From NCBI GenBank assembly GCA_944990035.1, contig CALYLX010000075.1:156121-220120 (forward strand): DNA of 64,000 nt, given 5' to 3'. Below, piece by piece: positions 47,814 through 59,797 of this stretch. The notes under the pieces were generated by a model that searched no databases, had not been told where the DNA came from, and saw only the letters and a program-made list of their open reading frames with translations. The stretch's first letter is position 1; each line of letters starts with the position of its first letter. The translations under genes were made by a program, and so were the position numbers. This DNA comes from Clitopilus passeckerianus. Taxonomy: Eukaryota > Basidiomycota > Agaricomycetes > Agaricales > Entolomataceae.

Positions 47814-49176
47814 GTTTTTCGTCTAACCATCAATCAGGTTCTACAGCCGCCACGATGTTCCTCTATATATCTAGTACATCCTCGAATTTTCAGTACTATG
47901 TTTCCCCCCGTGACTTGTGGCAAACACTCACTCTGGCATCCTTGGGAGTTCAAGATTTTCGGGTTAGTGCTCCGTGGGTTGGCTAGCTCCGAACGAGTCT
48001 ACGTTAAGGCATGGCGTCAAAAACCAGTCCGGTATGCGTAAGATTGCGACCCGTTCAATTTCCTCATTCTTCTTGGATTCATTTTCCATTATGTTCTTCC
48101 TCGATCGCGCCTCGAGCTTGACCTCCGTGTCCTCAGGAGAATAACCCTATTCACCTGATAAAAGGATAAAAGTATCCCCATCCACGGGGTTGATGGTGAC
48201 GAGTTCCCAGTTTTGTACGCTTGAGCTATGTATTTGAGTATTTGGAGACAAACCTGTTAGCGTATATGCCTATACCCTATAGGGGCAGGCTGCTTTAGTT
48301 CACGATCACATGATTCAACTTTGTACTCGCATTGCTCAATTCTTTATCGCTCAGTCGCTTTTCTCTCTGATACCACGGCTGAGCGTGTATCTCCGTATAG
48401 CGTTTGTCAAAACCCATCAGTGATCGCTTTCCGACCTCGGTCAGGAAGTCGATACTCTTCGATATATACGAGTTGTCGTATTCCATAGGAGCTCTGAAGC
48501 GCTTTCACCCGTGTTCTACTCTCATGGAAATCCCTTACGAAGCACCTGCCTACGACGCAATATTCAGAGGTGCCGGAGAATCTTACGTGTGTCGAGGTGA
48601 GTCCAAGGACTTGTCTCCTCCATAGATTCGGGCTCAATAATACGCCAACCCAAATCCCCAGAACCCACCCGCCCAGCGCAGCACAAGAGATGATTCAACT
48701 TTCCAGAATATAAAGAAGCCGTCCTGGAGGAGTTCTAGCCTACATATGTGCTAAGGTTTCCGGGTTGAAAGAGTGTATGTGTTTGCGCACTATTGTGAAT
48801 GTGCGACCACAGAGAATCACCCGGGGGGCTTGTAGCTAGGAGTATGTACATGGGCTTGTAATTGAATACATGACACCATTATTCATACGAGTTCTAGCCT
48901 TGAAGCTTGCTTGGCGATTTTACGGCATTGAATGTCGTAAGTACCATCCAGACGATCTTATTTTCAATCAGTGGGGGTTCGTTCGCCCAGCATACCCCAC
49001 TCGATGGAGAAGATAGTATTTACACTGACACGGTCAGGCAAGGAGCATACGTACCCCCAGATTCCGAGGTGGGCGCTGTGCATGATGGGATGATGGCCGA
49101 TTATTCCAATGGCTCGATCCGATGGTATGTCTCATGATAACGAAAACCGAGTTGCACCCTTATTTTACGAATACAG
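47814..49176. other. Spacer without a supported gene
   Basis: Only short frames are present. The expected N-terminal two-thirds of the aldo/keto reductase that begins at 49177 is not found here. No repeat or RNA is recognised. Confidence 0.4.
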
Positions 49177-49750
49177 GGATGGCACTTGCTCCATGGGCCG
49201 CAGCTGGTGGTGGAAGGTTCATGACCGACGAAGAGGAAGCACGACGTGAGGCCTCAGGAGAACAAGGGAGGAAGTGGTTTGGACAGGATTGGAAGAGAAA
49301 TGAGGACGAATGGAAAATCTCTGCCGCATTGGAAAAGGTCGCTAAAGAGGTCGGAACGGAGCATATCACCGCAGGTAGGCTCGGCCATCCATTAACAGGA
49401 ACAGCCGTACTGACGCCAAACTGTTTTCAGTTGTGATAGCATATGTCCTCCAGAAGGCACCATACGTCTTTCCGATCGTTGGAGGACGCAAAGTGGAACG
49501 TCTCCTGGCCAACATCACGGCTCTTGATATCTCTCTCAGCAAGGAACAAATCGCGTATCTCGAATCCGCCGTGAAATTTAATCCTGGTTTCCCTGCCCGG
49601 ATGATCGTAAGTGTTATCAGGTCGTGGGGCCTCCGTCCTTGTGCTGACAATTGGCCTCAAGGAACGGGTGAGGACTACGGAATGCTGATGAAGTTGGCTG
49701 TTAATGTCGAGAAACCTCTGGTTCTACAACCTCACAACCTGGGCAATTAG
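49177..49750 (+). pseudogene. Aldo/keto reductase C-terminal fragment (aryl-alcohol dehydrogenase type)
   Basis: After an acceptor-like ACAG the frame reads GMALAPWAAAGGGRFMTDEE, then WKISAALEKVAKEVGTEHIT. An intron (GTAGGCTC...TTTCAG) leads to VIAYVLQKAPYVFPIVGGRK, VERLLANITALDISLSKEQI and a last piece after a GTAAGTG intron. This is the C-terminal third of the AKR family used for aryl-alcohol and norsolorinic-acid-type reductases. The catalytic Tyr/Lys part and the first ~220 residues are missing, so it cannot be a working enzyme. A second, fuller but broken copy lies at 52385-53758. Confidence 0.8.
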
Positions 49751-49889
49751 GTGTAGTAACGTAGTGTAGAAGGAGTTGCACGAGTTCATCTTGATCATAA
49801 AATCAATCGTAACAGGTATCTCGACGTTGGCCTTGAATTTCCAAAGGTACCTTAGCCACAGTACAACACAAGTTCGACGAGCCCTTAAA

Positions 49890-50245
49890 CTAAGTGCAAT
49901 AATCGTTGTCCTCCAAGCGCGCAGCTGCCACGCATGTCCCATTGATGTTTCCACTCTTGCAGTCCTTGCTGAATTTAATGATGCCACCATCCTCATCCCC
50001 TCTATCAGGACAACTGAAGAGTACGTTTCGGTCGCCGCTGCATCAAAGAGATTCTGTATCATTTGTCGATGGTAATTTCCTGCTGTAGCATTAGAATGTT
50101 CGAACGGGGACTGCGTCCAACGTAACGACTTACCGATCTTCTCAAGACTGGGGCCACAATAGAGCTTGCCTGGCTTGCAATCGGCGGCGTACACAGACCC
50201 AGTTAGCGCGATGGCGGCGCAGGCAATAGCAGTGGTGTAGCGCAT
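49890..50245 (-). pseudogene. Small secreted Cys-containing protein, frameshifted
   Basis: Exon 1 from 50245 encodes a signal peptide and mature start (MRYTTAIACAAIALTGSVYA, then ADCKPGKLYCGPSLEKI) and ends in a GTAAGT donor. The next exon begins AGNYHRQMIQNLFDAA. The expected tail (RNVLFSCPDRGDEDGGIIKF, SKDCKSGNINGTCVAAARLE, DNDYCT-stop at 49890) lies in a different frame, so one frame change is needed near 50030. The pattern C-x-PG-x(2)-YCG...LFSC...C...C...C is a common agaricomycete small secreted protein. The shift may be real decay or a base error. Function unknown; effector-like or cell-wall roles are guesses. Confidence 0.6.
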
Positions 50246-50851
50246 AGTCTTATCAGAGATGTGAGTTGTTCTTGATTCTCTGTGTCCTTCATATGGTGCT
50301 TTGGAGATTATATAGGGATTACTGTGAATTACCTAAGTGGACATTGGAGAAAGACCGGCTGTACGAGATGCCATGGAGAAATTGAAGCCCATCAACAAAT
50401 TTCACAGACAATAGACCTGTTGATGATGCAACGTTTTAAGCCTTTCGTTTCCTACTTCTGAGCGTTGCCTGACGGCGAGATTGTTCTTTCGAAGAGGGAA
50501 CCAAGCCTAACGTTGTTCAGAATTGTTGAACCTTCCGAATGGGTTCTTAATTTATCACTAGCTGCGTTTTTGAACGGAACCCTCTCGGGAGCGGTGGCTC
50601 GGATAAAGATCGTGCCAGATGCGGTGCACGCTAAACGAGTGTCCGTCCCTAAAACTTCGGCCAACGACGATTGGAAAACAACATGCAGGACACTGTCTGT
50701 AAATTCTGATTGTTCGACACCGGCAGAGATTAGTGAGCGTTACAAGCCGGTCCTTGAATGGAGATATATGACAGTGTTCATTCTTTATGTGGCTGAAAGT
50801 GAGGCTCCTTGTAAGAGGCCGCTTCCATATGCCGTATTAACCGCGAGAATG

Positions 50852-50864
50852 CCCCCCCCCCCCC
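50852..50864 (+). repeat. Run of 13 C
   Basis: A C13 homopolymer in the non-coding interval 50246-51166. Length in such runs is unreliable in assemblies. No supported gene is seen in the interval. Confidence 0.9.
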
Positions 50865-51166
50865 ATCTTAGGTCTAGCTTGGTATGACTCCGTATGAGGA
50901 CAATTAAAGTTACGGGTGAGTACACGTATTCGATTTAGCATCCAATTGTTTACTATGGATGGTTTAGGAATCCTGAAAGACCTCGCCCAGTCCGAAAGAG
51001 AACAATAGAGTTGCTTGCAGGTATCCTTGTACTAGCGAAATATGACCAAGCGGTTCATAAACTTCGCTGATATGCCACAATATATAAAGGAGATTACCTT
51101 CGCCACGACATTTCCCCTGAGTCTCAACTCTACTCAATTTCCTCGTCAGTCTACACGTCCGACGTT

Positions 51167-51498
51167 ATGCGCCACTTTGTCACTACAGCCGCCGCTGTTC
51201 TCTCTTTCGCAGGGATTGCATTCGCGGCTAATTGCACCCCTGGCGTCTCTTACTGTGGCGATGCCTTAATGGAGCGAGGAGTGCTGTGTTTGACTGCATT
51301 GAAAGTGATAGCTACTGGGGAAACCTTGGGGTTATCAAATTCCAAAGATATGTGAACAGGAATCAGGGTTGTCTGTTTCAGGTGGAGAAAGGCAAGGGGA
51401 TTGCGTACTTTCATCGTGACTCCAGAGCATACAAGGATGCCGTACGGGATGGGTGGAAAGCTTACAACTGGGCTACGTCGTGTAATGACGCTGTATAG
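51167..51498 (+). pseudogene. Small secreted Cys-containing protein, damaged copy
   Basis: It starts with MRHFVTTAAAVLSFAGIAFA (signal peptide) and ANCTPGVSYCGDALMERG, the same opening pattern as the minus-strand protein at 50245 (CxPGxxYCG). The expected continuation (VFDCIESDSYWGNLGVIKFQ and on to WATSCNDAV) is present only in another frame. The middle segment with the first intron, normally found in this family, is absent. It is probably a deletion derivative. The two genes are arranged divergently, 0.9 kb apart. Confidence 0.6.
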
Positions 51499-52384
51499 CA
51501 CTAGGCAAGGTCAGGAAGCCTCTGTCAAGTAGTTCTTGACGGAGATATGTGATCTGTACGTCGGTTTTCTGTTAAAGTATGATTGAACGAATGTCATCCA
51601 AATGTTCTGCGACGTTGACTTGGATGCCTGTTGTTGTGGAAATATCGTACATGGGAAATATACCATCCCCGCCCTCATTTTGGAGGCTCTCGGTCCTCTC
51701 TGCCTTCTCCCGTTGATTCTACTCTATTCTATCGCCTACAAAGAAATAGCGAAGACTCGTTTAGGGTAGAGACACGAGCAGGTCGATTCCAGGAAGGCCT
51801 GCGGCTGGTAGTAGGCTTGATCACCGACTTTGGGCGTAGTCTGAGCCGGGTTGGGCCCTTCGTCATCTAGGGCGTATAGGGGTGTTTTGGGCTAAGATTG
51901 AAGACGTGGAAGCACTGGACGAGATCGAATGTAATAATCTGGGGTGGGAAGTTGCATGTCAGCGGTCGCGTATGTATTAGTAGTAACGACGTGAAAATAG
52001 AATAGACCGAGAGGGAACAATGAGTAGAGGGCACACATATGTATGCCTGTCGAGTTCTGCGCAGAAAGCGTATTCGTTCTTTCACAAATGAATTCAATTT
52101 TTTCAAGTTTTTGTACCAGAAGAACCGAAAAGAACAAAACGACTTGATCGAGCAATAATGATGACTAAGCCACCTTTGACCCAAATTTGGCGAACAGAAC
52201 TGTTTCTCATGCAGTCCGTATGTTCGACGGGACCTTGACCTGACGCAGTCCATTCTGCAAGCCGGACGTTTCTCTCCTCCCATGTCCAAGAAGAACGCGC
52301 TAGGAATGGGAAAACATAGCCCGTATAGTCCATTTCCAACATGATGGACAGAAGACTCCTCCGCAAGCTTAACGCCCCAACACC

Positions 52385-53758
52385 ACACCTATCTTCGTAC
52401 CTGAGCCAGGACCTCCCACCAAATTTGGCGCCTACAGACGAACGCATACCGCCGCTGGTGCTAATGTCTTCCCACTTCATCTTGCTGCCCTGAGCCCTGT
52501 CGGGTTCGAGTTTGAGGGGCGTCCTTGGCCAGATGGACAGAAAGTGAAACTTCAAGCTACTCAATGCCTACTTCGGCGCAGGCGTCATTGACACTTCCAA
52601 AAACTAGTATGTCTTCCTCCTCGACCGGAGCGGACCACTCTAATCACTCTCTCGTTTTCCAGCCAAGACGAAATGTCCGAAATGATCATAGGAGAATGGG
52701 CAAAATCTCGTGGCACTCGTGACCAGTCGTTCGTTGCAACTAGGGTAATACCTCCACATACCTCTCAATAGCTACAGGGACTGACAACCCGCCTCTTTAG
52801 TATACGACCGGCGACAAGCGCGGAAACGTTCATACTGCGCAGAAGATCATGTACACCGGCAAAAACACGAAGTCGATGACCATCGCCCTCTGCGAGTGAC
52901 TCAAGAACTTGAAGCTCCACACGAGCTACATTGACTTGTCCTACATCTACTGGTGGAATCTGGAGCCCGACGTGTAGAAAGTGACACGCCCGTCCACGCT
53001 TTTGTTTGGCCAGGGAAGATTCCCTATTTGGTAAGTTGTCGCATCCTTCCGCCGTATCTTAGCGTTCTAATTCGTTTATAGGGCGTCTTGGACTCACCAG
53101 CTTGGGTAGTTGCTCACGCTACCCCATACTCACGGGTTCACGCCTACCAGGGAAAATGGAACGTCATGGTCCGTGACTTCGAACGGACGTCATACTCATG
53201 GCCCATGCCGAAGGTTGGTAATGCTCTCAGCGCAATTCGAAGCTCACTGACGCCCGCTGTCCTAGGCGTGGCATTTGCACTTGTGCGGCAGTTGGTGACG
53301 TAAAGGCCCTGACTAACGAAGAAGAGGCTGCTCGAGAGGGATCAGCTGAATGTGGAATATCCTGGGGCAGGAATTGAGAGTGCAGTGAGCGCGAACGCAA
53401 GGTCTCCTCGTCCTCGACAAGGTAGCGAAAGAGCTCAGAAGGAAATAACTCACATCCAGTGAGCGACTTTGCCAGTCTAGTCTCTGACGGAGTGCTGACC
53501 ATTCGTTCGCTCTATAGTCGCCTTGCCTTTTTTCACCATAAATCACCTCGTGTCATCCCCATCGTTGGCGGTCGCAAGGCCGAGCATCTCACGAGCATCA
53601 TTGATCCCCTTGACATCTCCCTGAGTGCAGAACAAATTGCGACCTTGGGGTCAGCCCCAGACTTCAACGTCGGATTCCCTTCCGACTTCGTCGTAAGTCT
53701 CTTTCGTCGCTTTAGGATAATGAGTCATGCTCATCAGGATGCTTTCAGGATGGCTTAG
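52385..53758 (+). pseudogene. Aldo/keto reductase relic, near full length but broken
   Basis: The order of the family motifs is kept across changing frames and stops: VPEPGPPTKFGAYRR, DEMSEMIIGEWAKSRGTRDQ, TTGDKRGNVHTAQKI, KNLKLHTSYIDLSYIYWWN, VLDSPAWVVAHATPY, YQGKWNVMVRDFE, then EEEAAREGSAECG and VIPIVGGRKAEHLTSIIDPL. In-frame stops replace residues before KNLKLHTSYID and after WWNLEPDV. The segment around GMALAPW is lost. The family reduces aryl aldehydes; this copy cannot. Together with 49177-49750 it indicates a former AKR cluster here. Confidence 0.85.
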
Positions 53759-54356
53759 ACGACCAGGTCTTCTTCGTGAAATCAGGTGCTCGTTGACGGC
53801 CTGTATTCCTACTGGTCAGGCTAGATTTTTCGTTACCGATGGGTCGATTTGCTCTACTACGTGTATATGCATCAGTTACTACCTACAATATATTTCGTAA
53901 CTTTCTGTCAGAGGAGCCTGCTCACCGACCGTACCTGGTGCCGCTGAATCCTGGGTTGTATAGAAACGATACGGTTTCCAAGGAGGTCTGCCAATAGATG
54001 ACGACATGTTGCAACTCAGCTTGACCCTGAGCGTCGCCGGCGTTAGGAAGTGATAGTGTGAGTCGTATGTAAAAGAAGGTTGATGTGCAGGTTCTTCTCC
54101 TACTTTCAAATTTGATCATTGATGGCATTAAAGAACGCGGTACCTAGGTAGCCAAAGTTGTGTCCGCCCAACCAAATAACCCAGGAAATCCTGCCAAAAA
54201 GTAGGGTATTTCCAGATGGACGATAATCATCAACAGGCCGGAAAGGCACAACCACCTCCGACAAATTCCCACACTTGATTTATTCCTGTGTTTTTGAAAC
54301 GTGGAGCCGAGCAAGGCTCTTCTCCTCTTGCCTCCATCCCATTCGATTCTGGCAGG

Positions 54357-55850
54357 ATGGGGGGCTGTATTTCCTCTATAGATGAGGGTCCCCCGGCTGG
54401 ATCCGGTTTCACCGATTTGATTACTGGTAGGACAGACCTTCTCGAGGGCGAACAAGCCATACTGTTACTTGGTTCGTGAAATTTCCCGGATTTCGGATTG
54501 GTTATCCCTTGAAACGGACGTATCCACGTTGGTTGACGACATTTCACATCGACAAATCATCGCGGGAGAACGTCCATCCTCCCAGTTGTTATTCCTTGCC
54601 TTCCTGATTCTCTGCTTCGCTTCTCTGCCTTTTCTGGTTATTTGATCTTACTCATTTCTGAAGTAGGGCTCGGGCGGTCCGGAAAAACGACTATCGCGAA
54701 ACAAATGAAGTTTCTCTCTCGGAACGGCTACACAAATGAAGACATGCTCAACTATAGAACTACCGTATACCTGAATGTCCTTGAAGCCGCGCAGACAGTT
54801 GCGCTGTATATACGAAAACTGGAACTCGAATATGGAGATCCTGGCAACGAAGTGGTGAGCTCGAGAATCTTACGCTATACTCTGAGCCCCGAGGCCCTCG
54901 AGCGAACAGGGTTTCTTCACGAGATAGCGAACGACATTCACTCTCTCTGGCACGATCCAATCATACCACGTGTACTCGATATGGATCTATTGGAAGGATA
55001 TCTACCCGAGACCACCACATAGTACGTGCACGCAGCGTCTCTTCTGAACACCCGCGCTGACCTCTACTAGCCTACTTGAGGACGTACAACGAATATCAGC
55101 ACCGGATTATTCGCCAACCAAGGACGATGTGCTCAAGGTCAAAGAACCGACACTCAAAACCCAAAATTTGTCTCTGGTGATCCATGGCCTACAGTGGGTG
55201 ACGTTTGTAAGCTATATCACCGCTCATTCTAATGCAACTTCAGCCTACGCGTTGTCGATCTAGGGCTAGATTCTCGAGCGAGCACAGATTGGGTGACTCG
55301 GCTACAAAGCGAGTATACCTCTGTCTTCTTTTGCGTATCGATGTGCGACTACGAGAGGGTATGTTCGCTAACGACCTTGTCTTCCTTGACTAAGCCATTG
55401 ATCTAGCAGCGGCTTCGAGAGAACCTCGAACTGATGAAGCAGGTTACCAGCTCAAAACCATTCTGTCACATAACGCCAATATTGTTTATGAATAAATGGG
55501 ATATTTTCCGACGGAAACTCGCAAAGGTAAGCAGCCACCACGGCCTCTACCACTAATGACTTGTTCTGAGCACCAATAGGTGCCCTTGGAGAGATACTAC
55601 CCGGACTACGTCGGAGGAGATAGCACCAAAAACGCGACGAAGTATCTCGTGGTCAAGTTCCAGCGAGCCAACAGGGCAAAATTTAAGCTCCAAGCCCAGT
55701 GAGCAGCACCTAATCCTATAATCCCGCTCCTTCTAATACCAGCGTCTCAGCGTTGTAGAGGCCACCAAATCTGTAAACGTCTCGAAGATCTCCCAAGCTG
55801 TGAAGGACGCTGTCGTGCTAAATATGCTATTAGATGCGAAGATTCTATGA
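54357..55850 (+). CDS. Divergent heterotrimeric G-protein alpha subunit
   Basis: Seven exons in phase: 54357-54471, 54667-55021, 55071-55193, 55244-55358, 55407-55526, 55580-55698, 55751-55850, giving 348 residues. The MGGCISS start matches the G-alpha myristoylation/palmitoylation signal. The P-loop is GLGRSGKTT (39-47; canonical GAGESGKST), followed by KQMK. Switch I lacks the arginine finger and reads LKVKEPTLKTQN (178-189). Switch II reads DLGLD (203-207) in place of DVGGQ, so the catalytic Gln is gone. The base-recognition NKxD is kept as NKWD (265-268), while TCAT has become VEAT. The helical domain and the end NVSKISQAVKDAVVLNMLL are recognisable. The frame is intact, so it is likely expressed but unable to hydrolyse GTP normally. 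Exon 1 to 2 is separated by a 195-nt intron, the longest clear one in the window. Confidence 0.88.
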
Positions 55851-55958
55851 CATTACTTTGATACCCGCATGGATCACAATTGTACTATTCTTAAATCCTC
55901 AATAATATCCACGATGACATATCGCTTGCTTGAGTCTATAAATATATCCTAATAGTCT

Positions 55959-56413
55959 TTAGGAGGTGGGCTGATGCAAATGTTCTTTTTCGTTCCATGC
56001 TTGTGCGCTAATGTACAATGATGGGTTCATAACGATTAAACTACATTCCCTCACAACATACAAATTTCTTCCGCTAGTGAACTCCACTACACAGCCCTTG
56101 CGGTCTGGTGGGGCAGCGATGTAATTGATGGGCCTTGGCTGTAACAGAGAATGAAAAAAGGTGGCGGGCGGTAGGTTTCTGATCACTCACGTCCAGACAA
56201 TAGTAGTAGTCCTATCCACGAGGTAAGGAGACTCGTCGATTATGGTGTGATAGATTCTGGTCGCAGTGAAGACAGGCCCATCGGGTACAGGCTAAAAAGT
56301 ATACATTAGCGATCTTGAGCCAAGGGGCCAAAATCAGGCAATCTCACTGCAGCGGCAGCGGCAAGAGCAAGGGTCAAGAGGGCAAGAGTAGCTTTGTACG
56401 TTGTTGCGGGCAT
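55959..56413 (-). CDS. Possible small secreted protein
   Basis: Minus-strand exons 56413-56348 and 56291-56191 are in phase. The first encodes MPATTYKATLALLTLALAAA, a likely signal peptide, and the second PVPDGPVFTATRIYHTIIDE. The third exon's acceptor is ambiguous. Using AAG at 56134 opens a frame to 55959 (PINYIAAPPDRKGCVVEFTS and on to EHLHQPTS, about 113 residues in all). The more standard CAG four bases earlier gives an early stop. No family is recognised. It is convergent with the G-alpha gene. Confidence 0.5.
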
Positions 56414-58377
56414 CGTCAACTGAATGGCCGGGTGGAGTGGGCTGGTGACTATGCAGCGACTATAGAGAACCTTTTTAAGTCGACGCCATGAGACTTTTCG
56501 TCCAGAAAGAGTTTAGGCCCATATGCACATTGTCCTCTTGCGCGATTCGAGTCTATCTCGCTTGGCCCACTGAAGAATACCAAGGAAACGTCATGAGTGC
56601 GAAGGAAAACCTCCATTAGTCACACCCGGGGATCGTACGCGGGGAATTAGTGTACACTGGATGATCGATCACTCTTGCCGCGACGGTCTATTGGTGCACA
56701 ATAGGCTCTGACTCTCTAAGATCCTTGAAATTGCCGAGCTTTTTCAGAACTTGACCGCTGGAAAAGCAGCAATACCGTGAGCACAAAGCATTATACGTTA
56801 GTTGGGACGGTGCATGGGCGCAACTGAACGCATCACCCACTGAACGCCGTTTTCCAGTTTCTAGTATGGCCTCACCGCATGGTGCGTCGATGGTGTAATA
56901 TCAGTCTTCTCTCCAACTTCGTCCAACATATGGTTAATGATAATGTAAACACGTGTTTCTGTCAGTATAAGTTCCTGCCATCTGGGGGTAGCGGAAGCAC
57001 TCAAATCATTGCACATTCTCCGTCGTTTATCCAGCTACGGCCAGGGCGTGCTGCGGAACCAAATTGCGAACACCTCAAGCCTTCCAATGTACAATCAGAG
57101 ATGATCGACTTGGTCACCAGCTACAATGCATGAGGAAAGTAGAGGCGACATTGCGATGATCGCTTTTCTTGAGAAGTTAATCACACCCTTTCACAAGAAC
57201 AACCCCTATCTTGAGGAATAATGGCACGTTTCTCTGTGTGTATGGCGATACATGTTAAAAACTAACTCGAAAGTTATTACAAGGTTCGCGGCACCTGGCG
57301 TTGGATGAAGAGTTTATCCCGGAAATCAGTAGCAGCCGATATGCCGCTGAACGCTGGCTTGGACCGCGTTCGTACCCCACGTATAAGCTCAAGCCAAAGT
57401 TTAGTGACACGAGGAGGGGTATAAGATATACAAACAAAAACGGACCGTGTAAGCAGCTACTCTGAGTCCACTGATAGGTCACCTGAAAGACCCTCGACCC
57501 ATGATACCTGTCAGAGTCGGGCAGAGTGGCAGTGAGCCGCCACGGCCCCTGAGGGTGTCACGCGATGTGGGGTTCGAAGATCCGTACTGGTAACCTGAGG
57601 GCTGCATGACAAATCTGAAGAGCGTCAGCATCTGTGGCCAATCCTCGCCAACCTGCGATCTCTATCGAGAGACAGAAAAGAATTCTGATGATTGCAGGCC
57701 ATGTGGGGAAACGAAGAGACATCCATTGAATTAGTTGCATCGTGATTAAAATCTTGCCCTCGAGCCATAAGATTCCCGGCGCTAGGCGCGTCGACACTGA
57801 CATTTAGTGTTCAGTAACATATTTGCATCATCGGGAAAGATGGGTCGTCATTCGTGTGGTTCTTGTGGGGTCGTAGCTTTTACGCTTAGAGTGGGCTAGA
57901 AGTTTGACCTAGGCACACATACGGTCCCGGTTTTTAGCTCAATGCTGGGCAAGCCTCGCAGGGGCTGATGGAAGCTGACTGCCTTTTCAATGAGGGCAAG
58001 GAAATGAAGACGTCGGTGCAAGGATCAACACATCAGAACCATTTATCCTTCCAGGAAGTCTGCGTCCAGATGCTCACCAAAGAACCGTCTAGTGTTCCAC
58101 ACTCCGTCTTTATTCTTTGATTTCTGATTCCTGGGTGCACCTCGCGATGATCAAACGACCTTCGAGTCTTGCTTGTGAAGAGGCCGGACATCACCGAAGA
58201 CGGGAAGCCGGCCGTATTTTTATCTTATCGCTGGAGCTCCGTCCTGTTGATACGGGTGCCTTGGCCGATAAGGACCGTGATCCCGAAAGCCTCGAACTTC
58301 TTTCCACCAAGCTATAACTGTGCTTGCTCTGCCTCTCGATCACATCTAAGCACTGAACCTGCGATTTCATATTCTAG
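56414..58377. other. 2 kb spacer without an identifiable gene
   Basis: Short frames only. No domain, repeat or RNA is recognised. The right end is the presumed promoter of the urate oxidase gene. Confidence 0.45.
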
Positions 58378-59797
58378 ATGTCTAGTAGCTCTGCAGTTCC
58401 CGGAACTAAACTTACCGCAAGATATGGGAAGGATAAGGTTCGGGTGTTCAGGATTGTAAGGGATGGCGTATGGCACCGAGTCGTGGAATACAATGTCACC
58501 GTCCTGTTAGAAGGCAATATTGCGACTAGGTAGGCCTTCTATTTCTTCGGCGTTTACTATTGAAATATATTCTCATCTTGGTCCCAGTTACACCGAAGCT
58601 GACAACTCAGTCGTGGTCGCCACAGATTCCAGTAAGCAGCGACCTTCTCCTATTATCGGAGGCGATACTGATTGGAACTGCAGTGAAGAACATCACTTAT
58701 TGTAAGCTAAGTCTAATGGCAAATGTTATTCTTCTGACATTGGCGTGTCAGACCTTGCAAAGGTGTCGCCCCATATCCTTCAGCCGGAGCGATTTGCCCT
58801 TCATCTCGCAACCCACTTGGTTTCTCGATACAGCCATATACACAAGGCCTTCATTACTGTTGAGCAACTCAGATGGTCCCGTATCCCCGCTAATGGCGCC
58901 CACCCTCTCAGCGGTGAGCAGGGTCACACTCACTCTTTCTTGAGGGATGGCGACGACAAACGAGTCATCAATGTCGAGGTGTGTATATTCCCAGAATGGT
59001 CGGTCATCTTTCATCTTAATACGATGTTAGGTCGATGCCTCAGCTGGAAAGGATAAACTCGTTGGTAAAGTACGGTCTGGATTGACAGACCTTCTGGGTA
59101 CGTCACATTCATCTCTGGCTCTCAACCAAAGTCTGACTTAAAGAGGGATTAGTGCTCAAGTCTACGGGATCTGCATTCACAAACTTCGTCCGCGACGAAT
59201 ATACCACCTTGGTCGAAGTAGACGACAGAATATTCAGTACATCTGTCGAGCTTGACTATAGCTTCACTCCCGTCTCTATTGCGACACCAGCAGATGAGAA
59301 GAAGCTTAACTTCGCTCTCACTTCAGGAGCGGAGGTCGAAGGCCAAGGAGGTACTTGGGACGCAGATGGTGTTGCAGAACGAGCACGAAAGACGACGCTG
59401 GAAACCTTTGCTACGGATGAAAGCGCGAGCGTCCAGGTACGACTATTATTTCGAGCAAATGAAGGGGGAGAACTCACTCCACGTCTCTATAGGCCACGCT
59501 TTATAAGATGGCGCAGACAATACTGGCACAGAACGCCGGCGTTGAATCCGTTTCCTATCGTCTCCCAAACAAGCATTATATCCCAGTAGATATGCGTTAC
59601 ATTGGCGTGGATAACCTGACTCCGTTCGTACTATCCAAGTTTGCCCACTCGTTAGTTGCTGATACCGGACCATATAGCGCAAAGGCCGAAGTGTTTATGC
59701 CGGTGGCTGCTCCGAGGTATGTCAGGGTTTATCACTGCTGTGCTCATGCTGACGTCTTTTCAGTGGCCTGATTACCGCGACTGTGTCACGATCGTAG
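58378..59797 (+). CDS. uaZ: Urate oxidase (uricase)
   Basis: Eight or nine exons: 58378-58529, 58588-58631, 58684-58701, 58752-58978, 59031-59097, 59153-59436, 59493-59716 and 59764-59797. A probable 57-nt intron lies at 59628-59684. The protein is about 330-349 residues and oxidises urate to 5-hydroxyisourate in purine breakdown. Signatures are ARYGKDKVRVFRIVR (Lys18, matching the catalytic Lys of Aspergillus uricase), DNSVVVATDSMKN (Thr63), SHIHKAFITVEQLRW, GHTHSFLRDG, GSAFTNFVRDEYTTL, and LPNKHYIPVD with Asn290 and His292 near the substrate. The C-terminus reads GLITATVSRS, so the usual peroxisomal SKL-type tripeptide is replaced by SRS. One exon is only 18 nt. No other purine gene is adjacent. 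Confidence 0.92.

Noticed and set aside
49177..49750. A complete short aldo/keto reductase
   Set aside because: The N-terminal two-thirds with the catalytic residues are absent upstream.
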